Assembly: GCF_002217755.1 (NCBI RefSeq)
Contig: NZ_BCFL01000016.1
Coordinates: 912,319-976,318 of the forward strand
Source of the DNA: Streptomyces hyaluromycini
Lineage (GTDB): Bacteria > Actinomycetota > Actinomycetes > Streptomycetales > Streptomycetaceae
Length of the DNA: 64,000 bases
Direction: 5' to 3'
The position numbers and the translations under genes were made by a program. Positions 34,110-42,134 of this stretch are shown here, piece by piece (position 1 is the stretch's first letter; each line of letters begins with the position of its first letter). The notes beneath the pieces are model-generated. The model did no database searches. It saw nothing but the letters and a program-made list of their open reading frames with translations, and was not told the origin of the DNA.

Positions 34110-34475
34110 TCAGTGGTCGACGGGCATCGTGGCGGACTTGGTGGCGTTGCCTAGGTCCCAGACGATCTTCGGGATGCGGACCGTGGCGGTGACGGTGACC
34201 GAGTCGCCGCCGCCGGAGGACGCGCAGCTCACGTCGATGCCGCTGCTGACCGCGGACGAGCAGGCGGCGCCGACGTCCTCTTCCAGCGAGGCGGCGCGGG
34301 CCCCCGCGCGGGCCGCCGTCCCGGCCTGCTCGGCGGCGTAGGCGACGGCGCCGAGCTGGATGCCGGCCAGCCCGACGATGAGGAGGATCGGGAGGAAGCC
34401 GAGGTATTCGATGGCGACTTGGCCGCGGTCGCGGCGACCGCCGGCAAGAAGGGCGCGTGTACGGGGGTACGACAT
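34110..34475 (-). CDS. TadE-like pseudopilin
   Basis: A 121-aa protein with an 18-residue basic leader ending RDRG, then QVAIEYLGFLPILLIVGLAGIQLGAVAYAAEQAGTAARAGARAASLEED. Glu at +5 after the predicted Gly-Gln cleavage site is the prepilin-peptidase signature, and the AGTAARAGARAA helix is typical of TadE. The extracellular domain has two cysteines (C72, C85 region: AACSSAVSSGIDVSCASS) and a beta-rich VTVTATVRIPKIVWD. The ATG is 2 bases beyond the stop of the larger TadE-like gene. It probably forms a minor pilin or adaptor. Confidence 0.88.
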   Translation of the reverse strand: MSYPRTRALLAGGRRDRGQVAIEYLGFLPILLIVGLAGIQLGAVAYAAEQAGTAARAGARAASLEEDVGAACSSAVSSGIDVSCASSGGGDSVTVTATVRIPKIVWDLGNATKSATMPVDH

Positions 34476-34476
34476 C

Positions 34477-35010
34477 TCAGCGCTTCACCTCCTCCACGGT
34501 GCCGGCGTGGCCGTGCACGGTGACGGGGAAGTCGATGGAGCCGGGGAACAGGACCGGGACGTGCAGGGAGACGTCCGCGGTCACCGTGCCGGTGCCGCCG
34601 CACTGGTCCACGCTCGCTCCCTCCCGCCAGGCCCCGGAGAGGTCCTCCAGCGCGGCGCGCTGGCAGACGCCGAACCGTTCCCCCCGGGGTACGGCCGTGC
34701 CCGCCCGTACGCCTTCGTCGGCAGCGTTCCCCGCGAGGGTGAAGGCGTACCCCACGAGGACGGCCTGCCACATCAGCACCAGGGTGAGGATGATGACCGG
34801 GGTCATGCCGAGGAGTTCTATGGAGACCTGTCCGCGGTCGCGCAGTCGTCGGTCGGGTGCGGCGCCGTCGTGGCTGGTCGCGCAGTTCCCCGCGCCCCTG
34901 AAGGGGCGCTGAGCGCCCCGTAGGGGCGCGGGGAACTGCGCGCTCGGCCCCCACGCACCGGCACGCGACCCACGACCTGTCGCCCCCGAACCCGACCGAC
35001 GGCCTCTCAC
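34477..35010 (-). CDS. TadE-like pseudopilin with an intergenic repeat read into its leader
   Basis: A 177-aa product. The functional part is RDRGQVSIELLGMTPVIILTLVLMWQAVLVGYAFTLAGNAADEGVRAGTA (Gly-Gln cleavage site, Glu at +5, one helix, TadE helix) plus a domain with two cysteines. The only in-frame start is a GTG at 35010 overlapping the cpaE stop (GTGA). From there the frame reads VRGRRSGSGATGRG and then about 30 codons that come from a GC-rich palindromic repeat (34880-34941), giving an unusual leader of nearly 60 residues. Either the repeat inserted into the leader and stayed in frame, or translation starts at a non-ATG codon after it. Confidence 0.75.
   Translation of the reverse strand: MRGRRSGSGATGRGSRAGAWGPSAQFPAPLRGAQRPFRGAGNCATSHDGAAPDRRLRDRGQVSIELLGMTPVIILTLVLMWQAVLVGYAFTLAGNAADEGVRAGTAVPRGERFGVCQRAALEDLSGAWREGASVDQCGGTGTVTADVSLHVPVLFPGSIDFPVTVHGHAGTVEEVKR
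34880..34941. repeat. Nested palindromic repeat inside the TadE-like leader
   Basis: GCGCAGTTCCCCGCGCCCCT (34880-34899) is perfectly inverted at 34922-34941. The 22-base centre contains another inverted repeat, GGGGCGCT/AGCGCCCC. This is the short form of the dispersed repeat arranged head to head. Confidence 0.85.
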
Positions 35011-36269
35011 GGCAGCTCCTTCCGCCGCCGGAACCCCACCGCCGCCCGCTCCCCGCCCCGGGCCCGTGTCCCGGACCGGCGTGGCGGTGCGCCCTCCTCC
35101 GTCCGGACCAGCCCCAGCTCCCCGGCCAGCCCCCACAGCGCCTGCTTCACCGTGCTGCGCGAGTCCAGTTCGTGCATCCGGCCCGCGTCCACCGCCCCCT
35201 GGAGCTCCTTGAAGTTCGCCGGGATCGGGGTGCCCGCCAGTGCGGTCCCGGTGATCCGCTGGATCAGCGCCGGCTGGATCTCCGTACCGCGCGTGTACCG
35301 GTTGACCACCACCGTCGTCTCCTCGGCCTTGCGGATCTGCAGCCGGTCCCACATCCGCACCGTCCGCTTCGCCGCCCGTACGGCGACCACGTCCGGCGTG
35401 GTGACCAGCAGGGCGAGGTCTGCGGTCTCCACGGCCGCCGCACCCGCCCCGCCGAGCTGCGCGCCGCAGTCGACGATCACCATCTCGTGGCGGGAGCGCA
35501 GGGCGCTGAGGATCTGGCGGGCGGCGCGGTCGGTGACCTCCTCGCCGCGTTCGCCCTCGGCCGGAGCCAGCAGCAGTGCCAGCCCGGAGTCGTGGCGGAA
35601 GACGGCCTCGGCCATCACCCGCGGGGAGATGTCGTTGACCGCGGCGAGGTCGGCGACCGAGCGGCGGAACTGGACGTCCAGGTAGGAGGCGATGTCGCCG
35701 GTCTGGAGGTCGAGGTCCACGAGGGCGGTGGAGTGGCCGGAGGCCTGCGCGGCGAGGGCGATCTGGACCGCGACGAGGGTCGCGCCGGTCCCGCCCTTCG
35801 CGCCGCTGACGGTGACGACGGTGCCGCCGACGCCGGCGAACACGTCGGCGCCGTGGCCGAGATGGCGTCGTACGCCGGTGGACCACTGGGCGACGGCCTG
35901 GACGCGGCCGGCCAGCTCCTCGTAGCTCAGCGGAAGGCCGACCAGGCCGCGGGCGCCGGAGTCCATCGCGGCGGCGAACAGGCCGGGGCTGGTGTCGGTG
36001 GTGACGAGGACGACGCCCACGGCGGGGAAGCGCAGGGCGACCTCGCGGATCAGTTCGAGGGCCGGGACGGGGCCGATGCGTTCGTGGACGACGACGACCT
36101 CGGGGAGTTCGTCGACGGACTCGGCGGCGGCCCGGGCGAGGGTGTCGACGAGCCCGGTGGAGTCGACGACGGGGGCCAGCGGTTCGGCGTCCGGGAGCTG
36201 GCTGAGCAGGGAGACCAGGGAGCGGACGGCGTCCGCGTCACCGACGGCGGGGAGGATCCTGATGGGCAT
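35007..36269 (-). CDS. cpaE: CpaE-like ParA/MinD-type ATPase of the Tad locus
   Basis: A 420-aa protein. A receiver-like domain without a clear phospho-acceptor pattern (1-135, VVVVHERIGPVPALELIREVALRFPAVGVVLVTTD) is followed by a MinD/ParA ATPase domain with deviant Walker A SGAKGGTGATLVAVQIALA (about 153-171), switch I LVDLDLQTGDIASYL and switch II EMVIVDCGAQLGG. CpaE/TadZ proteins place the pilus machine at a cell site. The Lys of the deviant Walker A is present (GAKGGTGAT), with Ala where most members have Lys at the second site, so ATPase activity may be altered. The C-terminal basic tail ends at the GTGA overlap with the next gene. Confidence 0.88.
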   Translation of the reverse strand: MPIRILPAVGDADAVRSLVSLLSQLPDAEPLAPVVDSTGLVDTLARAAAESVDELPEVVVVHERIGPVPALELIREVALRFPAVGVVLVTTDTSPGLFAAAMDSGARGLVGLPLSYEELAGRVQAVAQWSTGVRRHLGHGADVFAGVGGTVVTVSGAKGGTGATLVAVQIALAAQASGHSTALVDLDLQTGDIASYLDVQFRRSVADLAAVNDISPRVMAEAVFRHDSGLALLLAPAEGERGEEVTDRAARQILSALRSRHEMVIVDCGAQLGGAGAAAVETADLALLVTTPDVVAVRAAKRTVRMWDRLQIRKAEETTVVVNRYTRGTEIQPALIQRITGTALAGTPIPANFKELQGAVDAGRMHELDSRSTVKQALWGLAGELGLVRTEEGAPPRRSGTRARGGERAAVGFRRRKELP

Positions 36270-36281
36270 GGAGGGCGCCTC

Positions 36282-36983
36282 TCACTTGTCCGTCGCGAGT
36301 TCGTAGGTACGGTCCTTGTCCGGCACGGTGGTCGTCGTACCGGGGGCGACCAGGGCGAGCCGGACCCGCTGGGCGAAGGACTCCGCGTAGGTGAGGCGCT
36401 GGGCGTCGAGCGTGGACAGCGCGAAGGTGATGGGGACGGCGTCGGTGGGCTGCTGGTTCTTGTTGTCCGGTTCCAGCGAGGTGAGTTTGCCGACGTCCAG
36501 GACCCGGGCGTTGGTCACGATGATCTTCGACTGGTCGGGGTCGGTCTGCTGCTTGCCCTCGAAGGTGGCGTAGACGTTGACCAGCGAGCCCGGGGTGATC
36601 TTGCCGGCGACCCCGGTGGCCGCGTCGATCAGGATCGCGACCTCCTGCTGGCCCGCCTTGAGTTCGGGCTGGTCGACGATCATGTCGGTCTGGAGGAGCG
36701 AGCCCTCCTTCAGCGTGGTGATCGCGATCTTGCCATGGATCTGGCTGAGGCTGGTGACGGCGTTGGCGGACAGCCACCGCTTGGGCATCGAGATCTTCTT
36801 GAACTGGCTCGCGCTCAACGTGGTGTACGGCGCGACGTCGGACCGGAGTTCGTACGCGGTGACCTTCGGGCCGACCTCGGACTTCGCGTTGTCGATGACC
36901 GAGAGCACGCCGGCGAACGCGCCGAGCGCGCAGATCACCGACAGGATCAGGAGTATCACGCCGCGGCGCTGACGGGAGTTCAT
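36282..36983 (-). CDS. cpaB: CpaB/RcpC-like SAF-domain pilus protein
   Basis: A 233-aa protein with one N-terminal helix (GVILLILSVICALGAFAGVLSVI, 8-30) and an extracellular SAF/CpaB domain: VAPYTTLSASQFKKISMPKRWLSANAVTSLSQIHGKIAITTLKEGSLLQTDMIV, then GVAGKITPGSLVNVYATFEGK. In Gram-negatives RcpC/CpaB cooperates with the secretin. No secretin is expected here, so the partner in the thick wall is unknown. The ATG at 36983 (MNSRQRRGVILL) is the only start that gives a compact leader. Three GGGGGAAAGT tandem units lie in the 80-base gap upstream. Confidence 0.85.
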   Translation of the reverse strand: MNSRQRRGVILLILSVICALGAFAGVLSVIDNAKSEVGPKVTAYELRSDVAPYTTLSASQFKKISMPKRWLSANAVTSLSQIHGKIAITTLKEGSLLQTDMIVDQPELKAGQQEVAILIDAATGVAGKITPGSLVNVYATFEGKQQTDPDQSKIIVTNARVLDVGKLTSLEPDNKNQQPTDAVPITFALSTLDAQRLTYAESFAQRVRLALVAPGTTTTVPDKDRTYELATDK

Positions 36984-37063
36984 GGACCGTGCGACCTCAT
37001 CGGGGAAGCGGGGGAAAGTGGGGGAAAGTGGGGGAACCGAGCGATGGCGGTGGGCGGTACGGG

Positions 37064-37924
37064 TCAGGCGGGCGTCCGCTGTTCCAGCGCGCGGGGCGGC
37101 GGCGGGTCGTAGACGGGCGGGGTGGCGGAGCAGAAGACGCAGCGGTCGCCGATGACGTCGATGCCGCACCAGTGGCAGCTGGTCTGCCGTACCGAGGTGA
37201 CCAGTTGGTAGAGGACCGACAGGTCGGCGAGGTAGCTGGTGAACTCGATCATCCGGCCGGTGCCCCACCACACGGACGACTCGGCGGGCAGCGGGGTCTC
37301 GCGCAGGCCGTGCGCGCCCCAGGCCTTGGCGAGGCCGCCGATCCAGTCGGACTGCAGCTGTCCCCTGGCGACCAGCATCCAGGTGCTGAACTCGGGGCCG
37401 CTCAGTACGGCCTCCGGTGCGATCCGGACCAGTTGCGGCTCGGGGTGGGCGACGATCCCGAACTGGGTGCCGGGCATCCAGGACTTGGCGTGCGCCTTGA
37501 GGCCGACCGGGACGCGGTCCAGCTTGGCGACGGAGCCGAGGACGGCGCCGGAGTGGATGTAGTGGGTGAGCAGCCGGCCGGCCGACGCGAGCACGCCGGG
37601 GCTGAGGTCGCAGGAGGCCAGCTGGCGCAACTGCCGGGCCAGGACGGCGATGCCGAGCGGCGGCAGGTCGGGGCGGAACAGCGCGATCCGGTCGCTCTCC
37701 AGGAGGGAACGGAGGGTGTGGAGCCGCCTGGTCACGGCCTCCGGTACGGCGTCCGAGTACAGGACGACCACATGTCCGTACTGCTCGATGAGGGCCACGA
37801 ACTCGGCGAGGGTCTGTTCGAGCGGGCGCCGGTCGAGGTCCCGGAGCACGACCGCGGGCATGGTCCGCTCGTCCTGGACCGGCAGCGCCATGTCGGCACT
37901 GGTCACGGCAATGGCAGTTGGCAC
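37064..37924 (-). CDS. Zinc-ribbon protein at the head of the Tad locus, function unknown
   Basis: A 286-aa soluble protein. Most of it (AMPAVVLRDLDRRPLEQTLAEFVALIEQYGHVVVLYSDAVPEAV..., WMPGTQFGIVAHPEPQLVRIAPEAVL) matches nothing I can name. The C-terminus has a CHWC...CVFC pair (C250, C253, C262, C265), a likely zinc ribbon. GGGGAGCT precedes the GTG at 37924 by 4 bases; the open frame extends further upstream without support. It is the first gene of the pilus operon and occurs there in related Streptomyces as far as I recall. A regulatory or scaffold role is guesswork. Confidence 0.75.
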   Translation of the reverse strand: MPTAIAVTSADMALPVQDERTMPAVVLRDLDRRPLEQTLAEFVALIEQYGHVVVLYSDAVPEAVTRRLHTLRSLLESDRIALFRPDLPPLGIAVLARQLRQLASCDLSPGVLASAGRLLTHYIHSGAVLGSVAKLDRVPVGLKAHAKSWMPGTQFGIVAHPEPQLVRIAPEAVLSGPEFSTWMLVARGQLQSDWIGGLAKAWGAHGLRETPLPAESSVWWGTGRMIEFTSYLADLSVLYQLVTSVRQTSCHWCGIDVIGDRCVFCSATPPVYDPPPPRALEQRTPA

Positions 37925-38145
37925 GCGCAGCTCCCCGCTCTTCACACCCGGCGGCCCACCGGTGTTACTCCAATGAGCCGGGACGACTTCATTGCGTGAC
38001 TTCCTCAGCACTGTAACCACGCACCTGTGACCGGAGAACAGCGTTTGTGTAGCTGTCTGGGATCCGTGACCGCACAAGTAACGTCAAACCGGGACAGGTT
38101 GAGCATATGACCGGGGCCCGTTCCGCCTCCCCGGACCTTTGAATT
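37925..38145. other. Divergent promoter region of the Tad operon and the chitinase gene
   Basis: On the minus strand TTGACG lies at about 38087-38082, a plausible -35 for the Tad operon, with a long 5' leader after it. No hairpin terminator or small gene was seen. Confidence 0.35.
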
Positions 38146-38183
38146 TGGTCTGGACCTATTGACACGTGAATTGGTCTGGACCA
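38146..38183 (+). promoter_or_regulatory. Paired chitinase-type direct repeats (DasR-like sites)
   Basis: TGGTCTGGACCT (38146-38157) and TGGTCTGGACCA (38172-38183), 26 bases apart, flank a TTGACA -35 box (38159-38164). Paired 12-bp repeats of this sequence are known to control Streptomyces chitinase promoters, and TGGTCTAGACCA is the core of the DasR-responsive element. N-acetylglucosamine-dependent control is therefore likely. The -10 box is not clear. Confidence 0.85.
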
Positions 38184-38194
38184 CCTTGATTGTC

Positions 38195-39919
38195 ATGCCC
38201 AGACTCATCCCCCGGCTCGTGTCCCGGCATGCCGGACAGCGACGCATCCGCACCTGGTCGGCCGTGGCCGCCCTCGCCACGGCACTCGCGATGGCGGGCC
38301 TGGCCTCCGCGCCGGCCTCCGCCGCCGACGTCAACAACGTGAAGAACCCCGGCTTCGAGTCGGGCCTGTCCAACTGGACCTGTTCCGCGAGCAGCGGTAC
38401 GACGGTCTCCTCCCCCGTGCACTCCGGCGCCGCCGCGCTGAAGGCGACCCCGGCCGGGCAGGACTACGCCCAGTGCAGCCAGACGGTGGCGGTGAAGGCC
38501 AACTCCACCTACACGCTGAGCGCGTGGGTGCAGGGCTCCTACACCTACCTCGGTGTGACCGGCACCGGCACCACGGACGTGTCGACCTGGACCCCGAACA
38601 CGTCCTGGACGCAGCTGTCGACGACCTTCACCACCGGCGCCTCGACCACCTCGGTGACGGTCTGGACGCACGGCTGGTACGGCCAGGCCGCCTACTACGC
38701 CGACGACGTCTCTGTCTACGGCCCCGACGGCGGGGGCGGCTCCGACCCGGCCCCGACCGTCCCCGCGACCCCCACCGGCCTCGCGGTCTCCGGTACGACG
38801 TCGTCCTCCGCGTCGCTGTCCTGGAGCGCGGTGTCGGGCGCGACCGGCTACAACGTCTACCAGAACGGCACCAAGGTCTCGGCGGTCACCGGTGCCTCGG
38901 CGACGATCACCGGACTCGCGGCCTCGACGTCGTACTCGTTCCAGGTCACCGCGACCAACTCGGCCGGTGAGTCGGCGAAGTCGACGGCGGTGACGGCGAC
39001 CACGACCGCGTCCGGCGGCAGCGGCGGCGGCTCGCTGCCCAAGCACGCGGTGACGGGCTACTGGCAGAACTTCAACAACGGCGCCACCGTCCAGAAGATC
39101 TCGGACGTGCCGTCCTCGTACGACATCATCGCCGTCGCCTTCGCGGACGCGACCAGCACCCCGGGCGCGGTCAGCTTCACCCTCGACTCCTCCGGCCTCG
39201 GCGGGTACACGGTCGACCAGTTCAAGGCCGACATCAAGGCCAAGCAGGCGGCCGGCAAGAAGGTCATCATCTCCATCGGCGGCCAGAACGGCACGATCTC
39301 GGTGAGCGACTCGGCGTCCGCGACGAACTTCGCCAACTCCGTCTATTCGCTGATGCAGACGTACGGCTTCGACGGCGTCGACATCGACCTGGAGAACGGC
39401 ATCAACGCCACCTACATGAGCCAGGCGCTGCGCTCCCTGTCGTCGAAGGCGGGCTCGTCGCTCGTCATCACGATGGCCCCGCAGACGATCGACATGCAGT
39501 CGACGTCCAACGGGTACTTCCAGACGGCCCTGAACATCAAGGACATCCTCACGGTCGTCAACATGCAGTACTACAACAGCGGTTCCATGCTGGGCTGCGA
39601 CGGCAAGGTGTACAGCCAGGGCTCGGTGGACTTCCTCACCGCGCTCGCCTGCATCCAGCTCCAGGGCGGTCTGTCGCCGTCCCAGGTGGGCCTCGGCCTG
39701 CCGGCGTCGACCAGCGCGGCGGGCAGCGGCTACGTCTCACCGACCGTGGTCAACAACGCCCTCGACTGCCTGACCAAGCTCACCAACTGCGGCTCCTTCA
39801 AGCCGTCGACCGCGTACCCCGACCTGCGGGGCGCGATGACCTGGTCGACGAACTGGGACGCGGCGGCCGGCAACGCGTGGTCGTCCTCGGTGGGCGCCCA
39901 CGTGCACGCACTGCCGTAG
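38195..39919 (+). CDS. Secreted GH18 chitinase with CBM and FnIII domains
   Basis: A 574-aa modular chitinase. The signal peptide (1-44) ends AGLASAPASA. A carbohydrate-binding jelly-roll domain spans about 46-175 (NPGFESGLSNWTCSASSGTTV...YYADDVSVYG). An FnIII domain follows at about 188-272 (ATPTGLAVSGTTSSSASLSWSAVSGATGYNVY). The GH18 barrel runs from about 283 to the end with AVTGYWQNFNNG, IISIGGQNG and the active-site FDGVDIDLE, with D396, D398 and catalytic E400. It hydrolyses chitin outside the cell. The ATG at 38195 lies only about 12 bases after the second operator, so the mRNA may be leaderless or translation may start slightly downstream. Confidence 0.95.
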   Translation: MPRLIPRLVSRHAGQRRIRTWSAVAALATALAMAGLASAPASAADVNNVKNPGFESGLSNWTCSASSGTTVSSPVHSGAAALKATPAGQDYAQCSQTVAVKANSTYTLSAWVQGSYTYLGVTGTGTTDVSTWTPNTSWTQLSTTFTTGASTTSVTVWTHGWYGQAAYYADDVSVYGPDGGGGSDPAPTVPATPTGLAVSGTTSSSASLSWSAVSGATGYNVYQNGTKVSAVTGASATITGLAASTSYSFQVTATNSAGESAKSTAVTATTTASGGSGGGSLPKHAVTGYWQNFNNGATVQKISDVPSSYDIIAVAFADATSTPGAVSFTLDSSGLGGYTVDQFKADIKAKQAAGKKVIISIGGQNGTISVSDSASATNFANSVYSLMQTYGFDGVDIDLENGINATYMSQALRSLSSKAGSSLVITMAPQTIDMQSTSNGYFQTALNIKDILTVVNMQYYNSGSMLGCDGKVYSQGSVDFLTALACIQLQGGLSPSQVGLGLPASTSAAGSGYVSPTVVNNALDCLTKLTNCGSFKPSTAYPDLRGAMTWSTNWDAAAGNAWSSSVGAHVHALP

Positions 39920-39924
39920 GGATC

Positions 39925-40020
39925 CCCGGCGCCCCGAAGGGGCGCGGGCCCGAGACATGTGCGGCTCCGCCGCGTGGGCGCGACCAGCCCCCACCGGCCC
40001 GCACGCACCCGTAGGACGGG
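39925..40020. repeat. Copy of dispersed GC-rich repeat (long form, inverted)
   Basis: GCGCCCCGAAGGGGCGCGGG, then GCGGCTCCGCCGCGTGGGCG and CGACCAGCCCCCAC, located between the chitinase stop and the convergent HATPase gene. Confidence 0.75.
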
Positions 40021-40059
40021 CCGCGACCCACGCAAAGCGTCGCGGCCCGCCCGGCGGAG

Positions 40060-40632
40060 CTACTCGCTCCCGCAGGTACCGAGCTCGAACCACACGGTCT
40101 TGCCCGGCCCGTCCTGGTGGCAGCCCCAGCGCCGGGCGAGCGCGGCCACCAGGTACATCCCTCTGCCGCTCTCCGCGAGGCCCGCTTCCAGGACCCGCGG
40201 CGGGCGGCGGTCCTCGTCGGCGACCTCGCAGCGCAGCACCCCGTGCGAGGCCGCCAGGGTGAGCCGGAACCGGGTCGCCGCATGACAGAGGGCGTTCGCG
40301 GCCAGCTCGCCGGCCAGCAGCTCGCACACGTAGGCCACCTCGTCCTGCTCCGCGAGCCCCCATTCCTCCAGCTGCCGCCGCACCACCGCGCGCGCCTCGC
40401 CGGCCGCCGTGGGCCGGGGGTCGTACTCGACGCTCAGACGACCGGCCCGGGCCGGGGGCTGCGGGTACGCGGCGTACTGCGGGCCGGGATCCGGGAGCCG
40501 GCTCCCGGAGGGCTGCGGCACGGCTCCCCCCGGCGGGCCCGTGCCCGTCTCCCCGCACACGGGGAGCAACACCTGATCCGGTACCCGCGTATGCGCCGCC
40601 GCGGGGGTACGCGCGTACGGCATCTCGCTCAC
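40060..40632 (-). CDS. RsbW-like ATP-binding (HATPase_c_2) regulatory protein
   Basis: A 190-aa protein. After a Pro-rich 75-residue lead, a GHKL ATPase domain covers about 80-190: TAAGEARAVVRRQLEEWGLAEQDEVAYVCELLAGELAANALCHAA (N-box ELAANALCHA), a DEDRRPPR segment, ESGRGMYLVAALARRWGCHQDGPGKTVWFEL. This is the Streptomyces RsbW-like family of ATP-binding regulatory proteins, usually serine kinases or anti-sigma-type partners. The GTG at 40632 overlaps the stop of the MEDS gene (GTGA), so the two are coupled; the MEDS protein probably supplies the signal. Confidence 0.85.
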   Translation of the reverse strand: MSEMPYARTPAAAHTRVPDQVLLPVCGETGTGPPGGAVPQPSGSRLPDPGPQYAAYPQPPARAGRLSVEYDPRPTAAGEARAVVRRQLEEWGLAEQDEVAYVCELLAGELAANALCHAATRFRLTLAASHGVLRCEVADEDRRPPRVLEAGLAESGRGMYLVAALARRWGCHQDGPGKTVWFELGTCGSE

Positions 40633-41549
40633 GCGTACTGGACGCGGATCTTCGCCCCGTCCCCCGCCGCCCCGTCCCGGACATCGACGTACGCGCACAC
40701 CTGGCGGGTGAACCACAGCCCCTGCCCCGGCTCCGGCTCCCCGCCGGGCGGCGGCACGAACCCGGCCAGCGGATCCGCCACCGCCCGGCACAGCCGCAGC
40801 TCGCAGACGCAGGCCGGCGCCTCACCCCAGGCGCGGACCTCGACCACCGGCCCGTGCGCGGCCGCCGCCGCCTCGACGGCACGGCCGAACCGCCCGGCGT
40901 CCACCGCCGGGAGCCCCCGCCCGGCGGCCCAGGCGCGGACCGCCTCCGGCGCGGGCAGCCGGGCCGCCGACTGCGGCGGCGGGGCCAGCGGTACGGCGTC
41001 CAGCTCGCGCACCAGGACCGGCGGCTGCTCGTACACCCCGGTACCCGGGTGGGCACGGCGGGCCGCGTCGACGACGGCCGGGCCCGCCGTCCGGGTGTCG
41101 TACGCGCACAGGGCGGTGGTGGCGAAGGGGGCGAACAGGAGGTTGGCGAGGGACTCGTAGCGGATCCACTCGGTGCTCTCCCGCGCCGAACGCCCCGCGC
41201 GCCCGGCCCAGTCGGGCTCCATGAGGAGGTGGACACGGCCGCCGGGCCCCGCGTTCGCCGCGAGGTAACCGGCGCCCTGGGCCACGGCGTTGGCCGCCGT
41301 GCCGGTGTACCAGTCGGCGTGGTCGATGAAGCCGACGTCCCGGGCGTCGGCGCCGAGCGCGTCGCGCAGGACGGCCAGCAGGCCGGGGGCGGCGATGGCG
41401 ACGGGCGGGGGCTCGTCCGGGGCGGCGAGGCCCTCGGCGAGGAAGGGCAGGGCGGCCGCGACGAACGCGTCGTCCGAGCCGAACACGGCCATCCGGTGGT
41501 CGAACTGCCCCTGGGCGGCGGCGGGGCGCGCGCCCGTACTGGTACTCAT
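40629..41549 (-). CDS. MEDS-domain sensory protein
   Basis: A 306-aa protein with a MEDS (DcmR-like sensory) domain: FDHRMAVFGSDDAFVAAALPFLAEGLAAPDEPPPVAIAAPGLLAVLRDALG, VGFIDHADWYTGTAANAV, then GGRVHLLMEPDWAGRAGRSARESTEWIRYESLANLLFAPFATTALCAYDTRT. The C-terminal part (about 215-306) resembles a small HATPase-like or regulatory module lacking obvious N-box residues. MEDS domains bind hydrocarbon-derived ligands in methylotrophs; in Streptomyces they accompany RsbW-like kinases. It overlaps the HATPase gene by four bases. The ligand is unknown. Confidence 0.85.
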   Translation of the reverse strand: MSTSTGARPAAAQGQFDHRMAVFGSDDAFVAAALPFLAEGLAAPDEPPPVAIAAPGLLAVLRDALGADARDVGFIDHADWYTGTAANAVAQGAGYLAANAGPGGRVHLLMEPDWAGRAGRSARESTEWIRYESLANLLFAPFATTALCAYDTRTAGPAVVDAARRAHPGTGVYEQPPVLVRELDAVPLAPPPQSAARLPAPEAVRAWAAGRGLPAVDAGRFGRAVEAAAAAHGPVVEVRAWGEAPACVCELRLCRAVADPLAGFVPPPGGEPEPGQGLWFTRQVCAYVDVRDGAAGDGAKIRVQYA

Positions 41550-41564
41550 CGGGTCTCCTGTGCG

Positions 41565-42134
41565 TCAGCGCCGGGCGGTCGTCACCCGGGCGGCGATCTG
41601 GCTGCGGTTGCTGAAGGCGGGCGTGCCGAGGATGCGTTCCGCATGGCCCTCGGCGGTGCGGCGGGCGAGTCCGGCCAGGTCCGGGCCGTGCGGGCCGAGG
41701 TGCCGGCCGGGTATGGGGCCACGGGCGAGGGTGGTCGCGTGGTGGGCGCGGGCGGCGCCCGGGTCGTCGGCGAAGAGCCGGCCGGCACCGATGACGTGGT
41801 CGGCGTGCGCGGCCTCCGCCGGGCCGCCGAGCCGCTCGGCGAGGGCACGGGCCTCGCGGGCGCGGCGCAGGCCCCGGGTGAGGTCGCCGGGGCTGCCGGC
41901 GAGCAGGGCGGAGCCCCGGAGGGCGCGGGCGCGGCCGACGGTCTGCCCAGGGCTGGCTTCGAGGGCGCGGTCGAGCCGGCAGCGGCCCTCGCGCGGGGCG
42001 CCGCGGCCGGTGAACGTGCCGAGGCGGGCCTTGGCCAACAGCTCGCGGCCCGCGGCCTGTTCGTCTCTCCGGTCGACGAAGCTGGTCGCCTCGACCGGCA
42101 GATGACAGCCCCCGCGCGGCGCCGGTCCGCCCAT
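41565..42134 (-). pseudogene. Collapsed LuxR/AfsR-type ATPase regulator
   Basis: A 189-codon open frame stitched from pieces of a regulator normally near 750-1000 residues. The start, LPVEATSFVDRRDEQAAGRELLAKARLGTFTGRGAPREGRCRL, mimics the NB-ARC lead LPVEATSFVGRRxEQAAVRELLxxARLVTLTGPGGVGKTRLAL, with the P-loop destroyed. A middle block (GRARALRGSALLAGSPGDLTRGLRRAREARALAERLGGPAEAAHA) matches the TPR-like part. The end (HAERILGTPAFSNRSQIAARVTTARR) matches the last turn of the LuxR helix-turn-helix, HVEHILxKLxFSSRxQIAAWV. The large internal segments are gone while the frame stays open. It is unlikely to function. Confidence 0.7.

Noticed and set aside
30413..34154. Very long plus-strand frames (787 and 495 codons) across the Tad genes
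   Set aside because: They are antisense shadows of the well-identified tadC, tadB and cpaF genes and have no recognisable domains.
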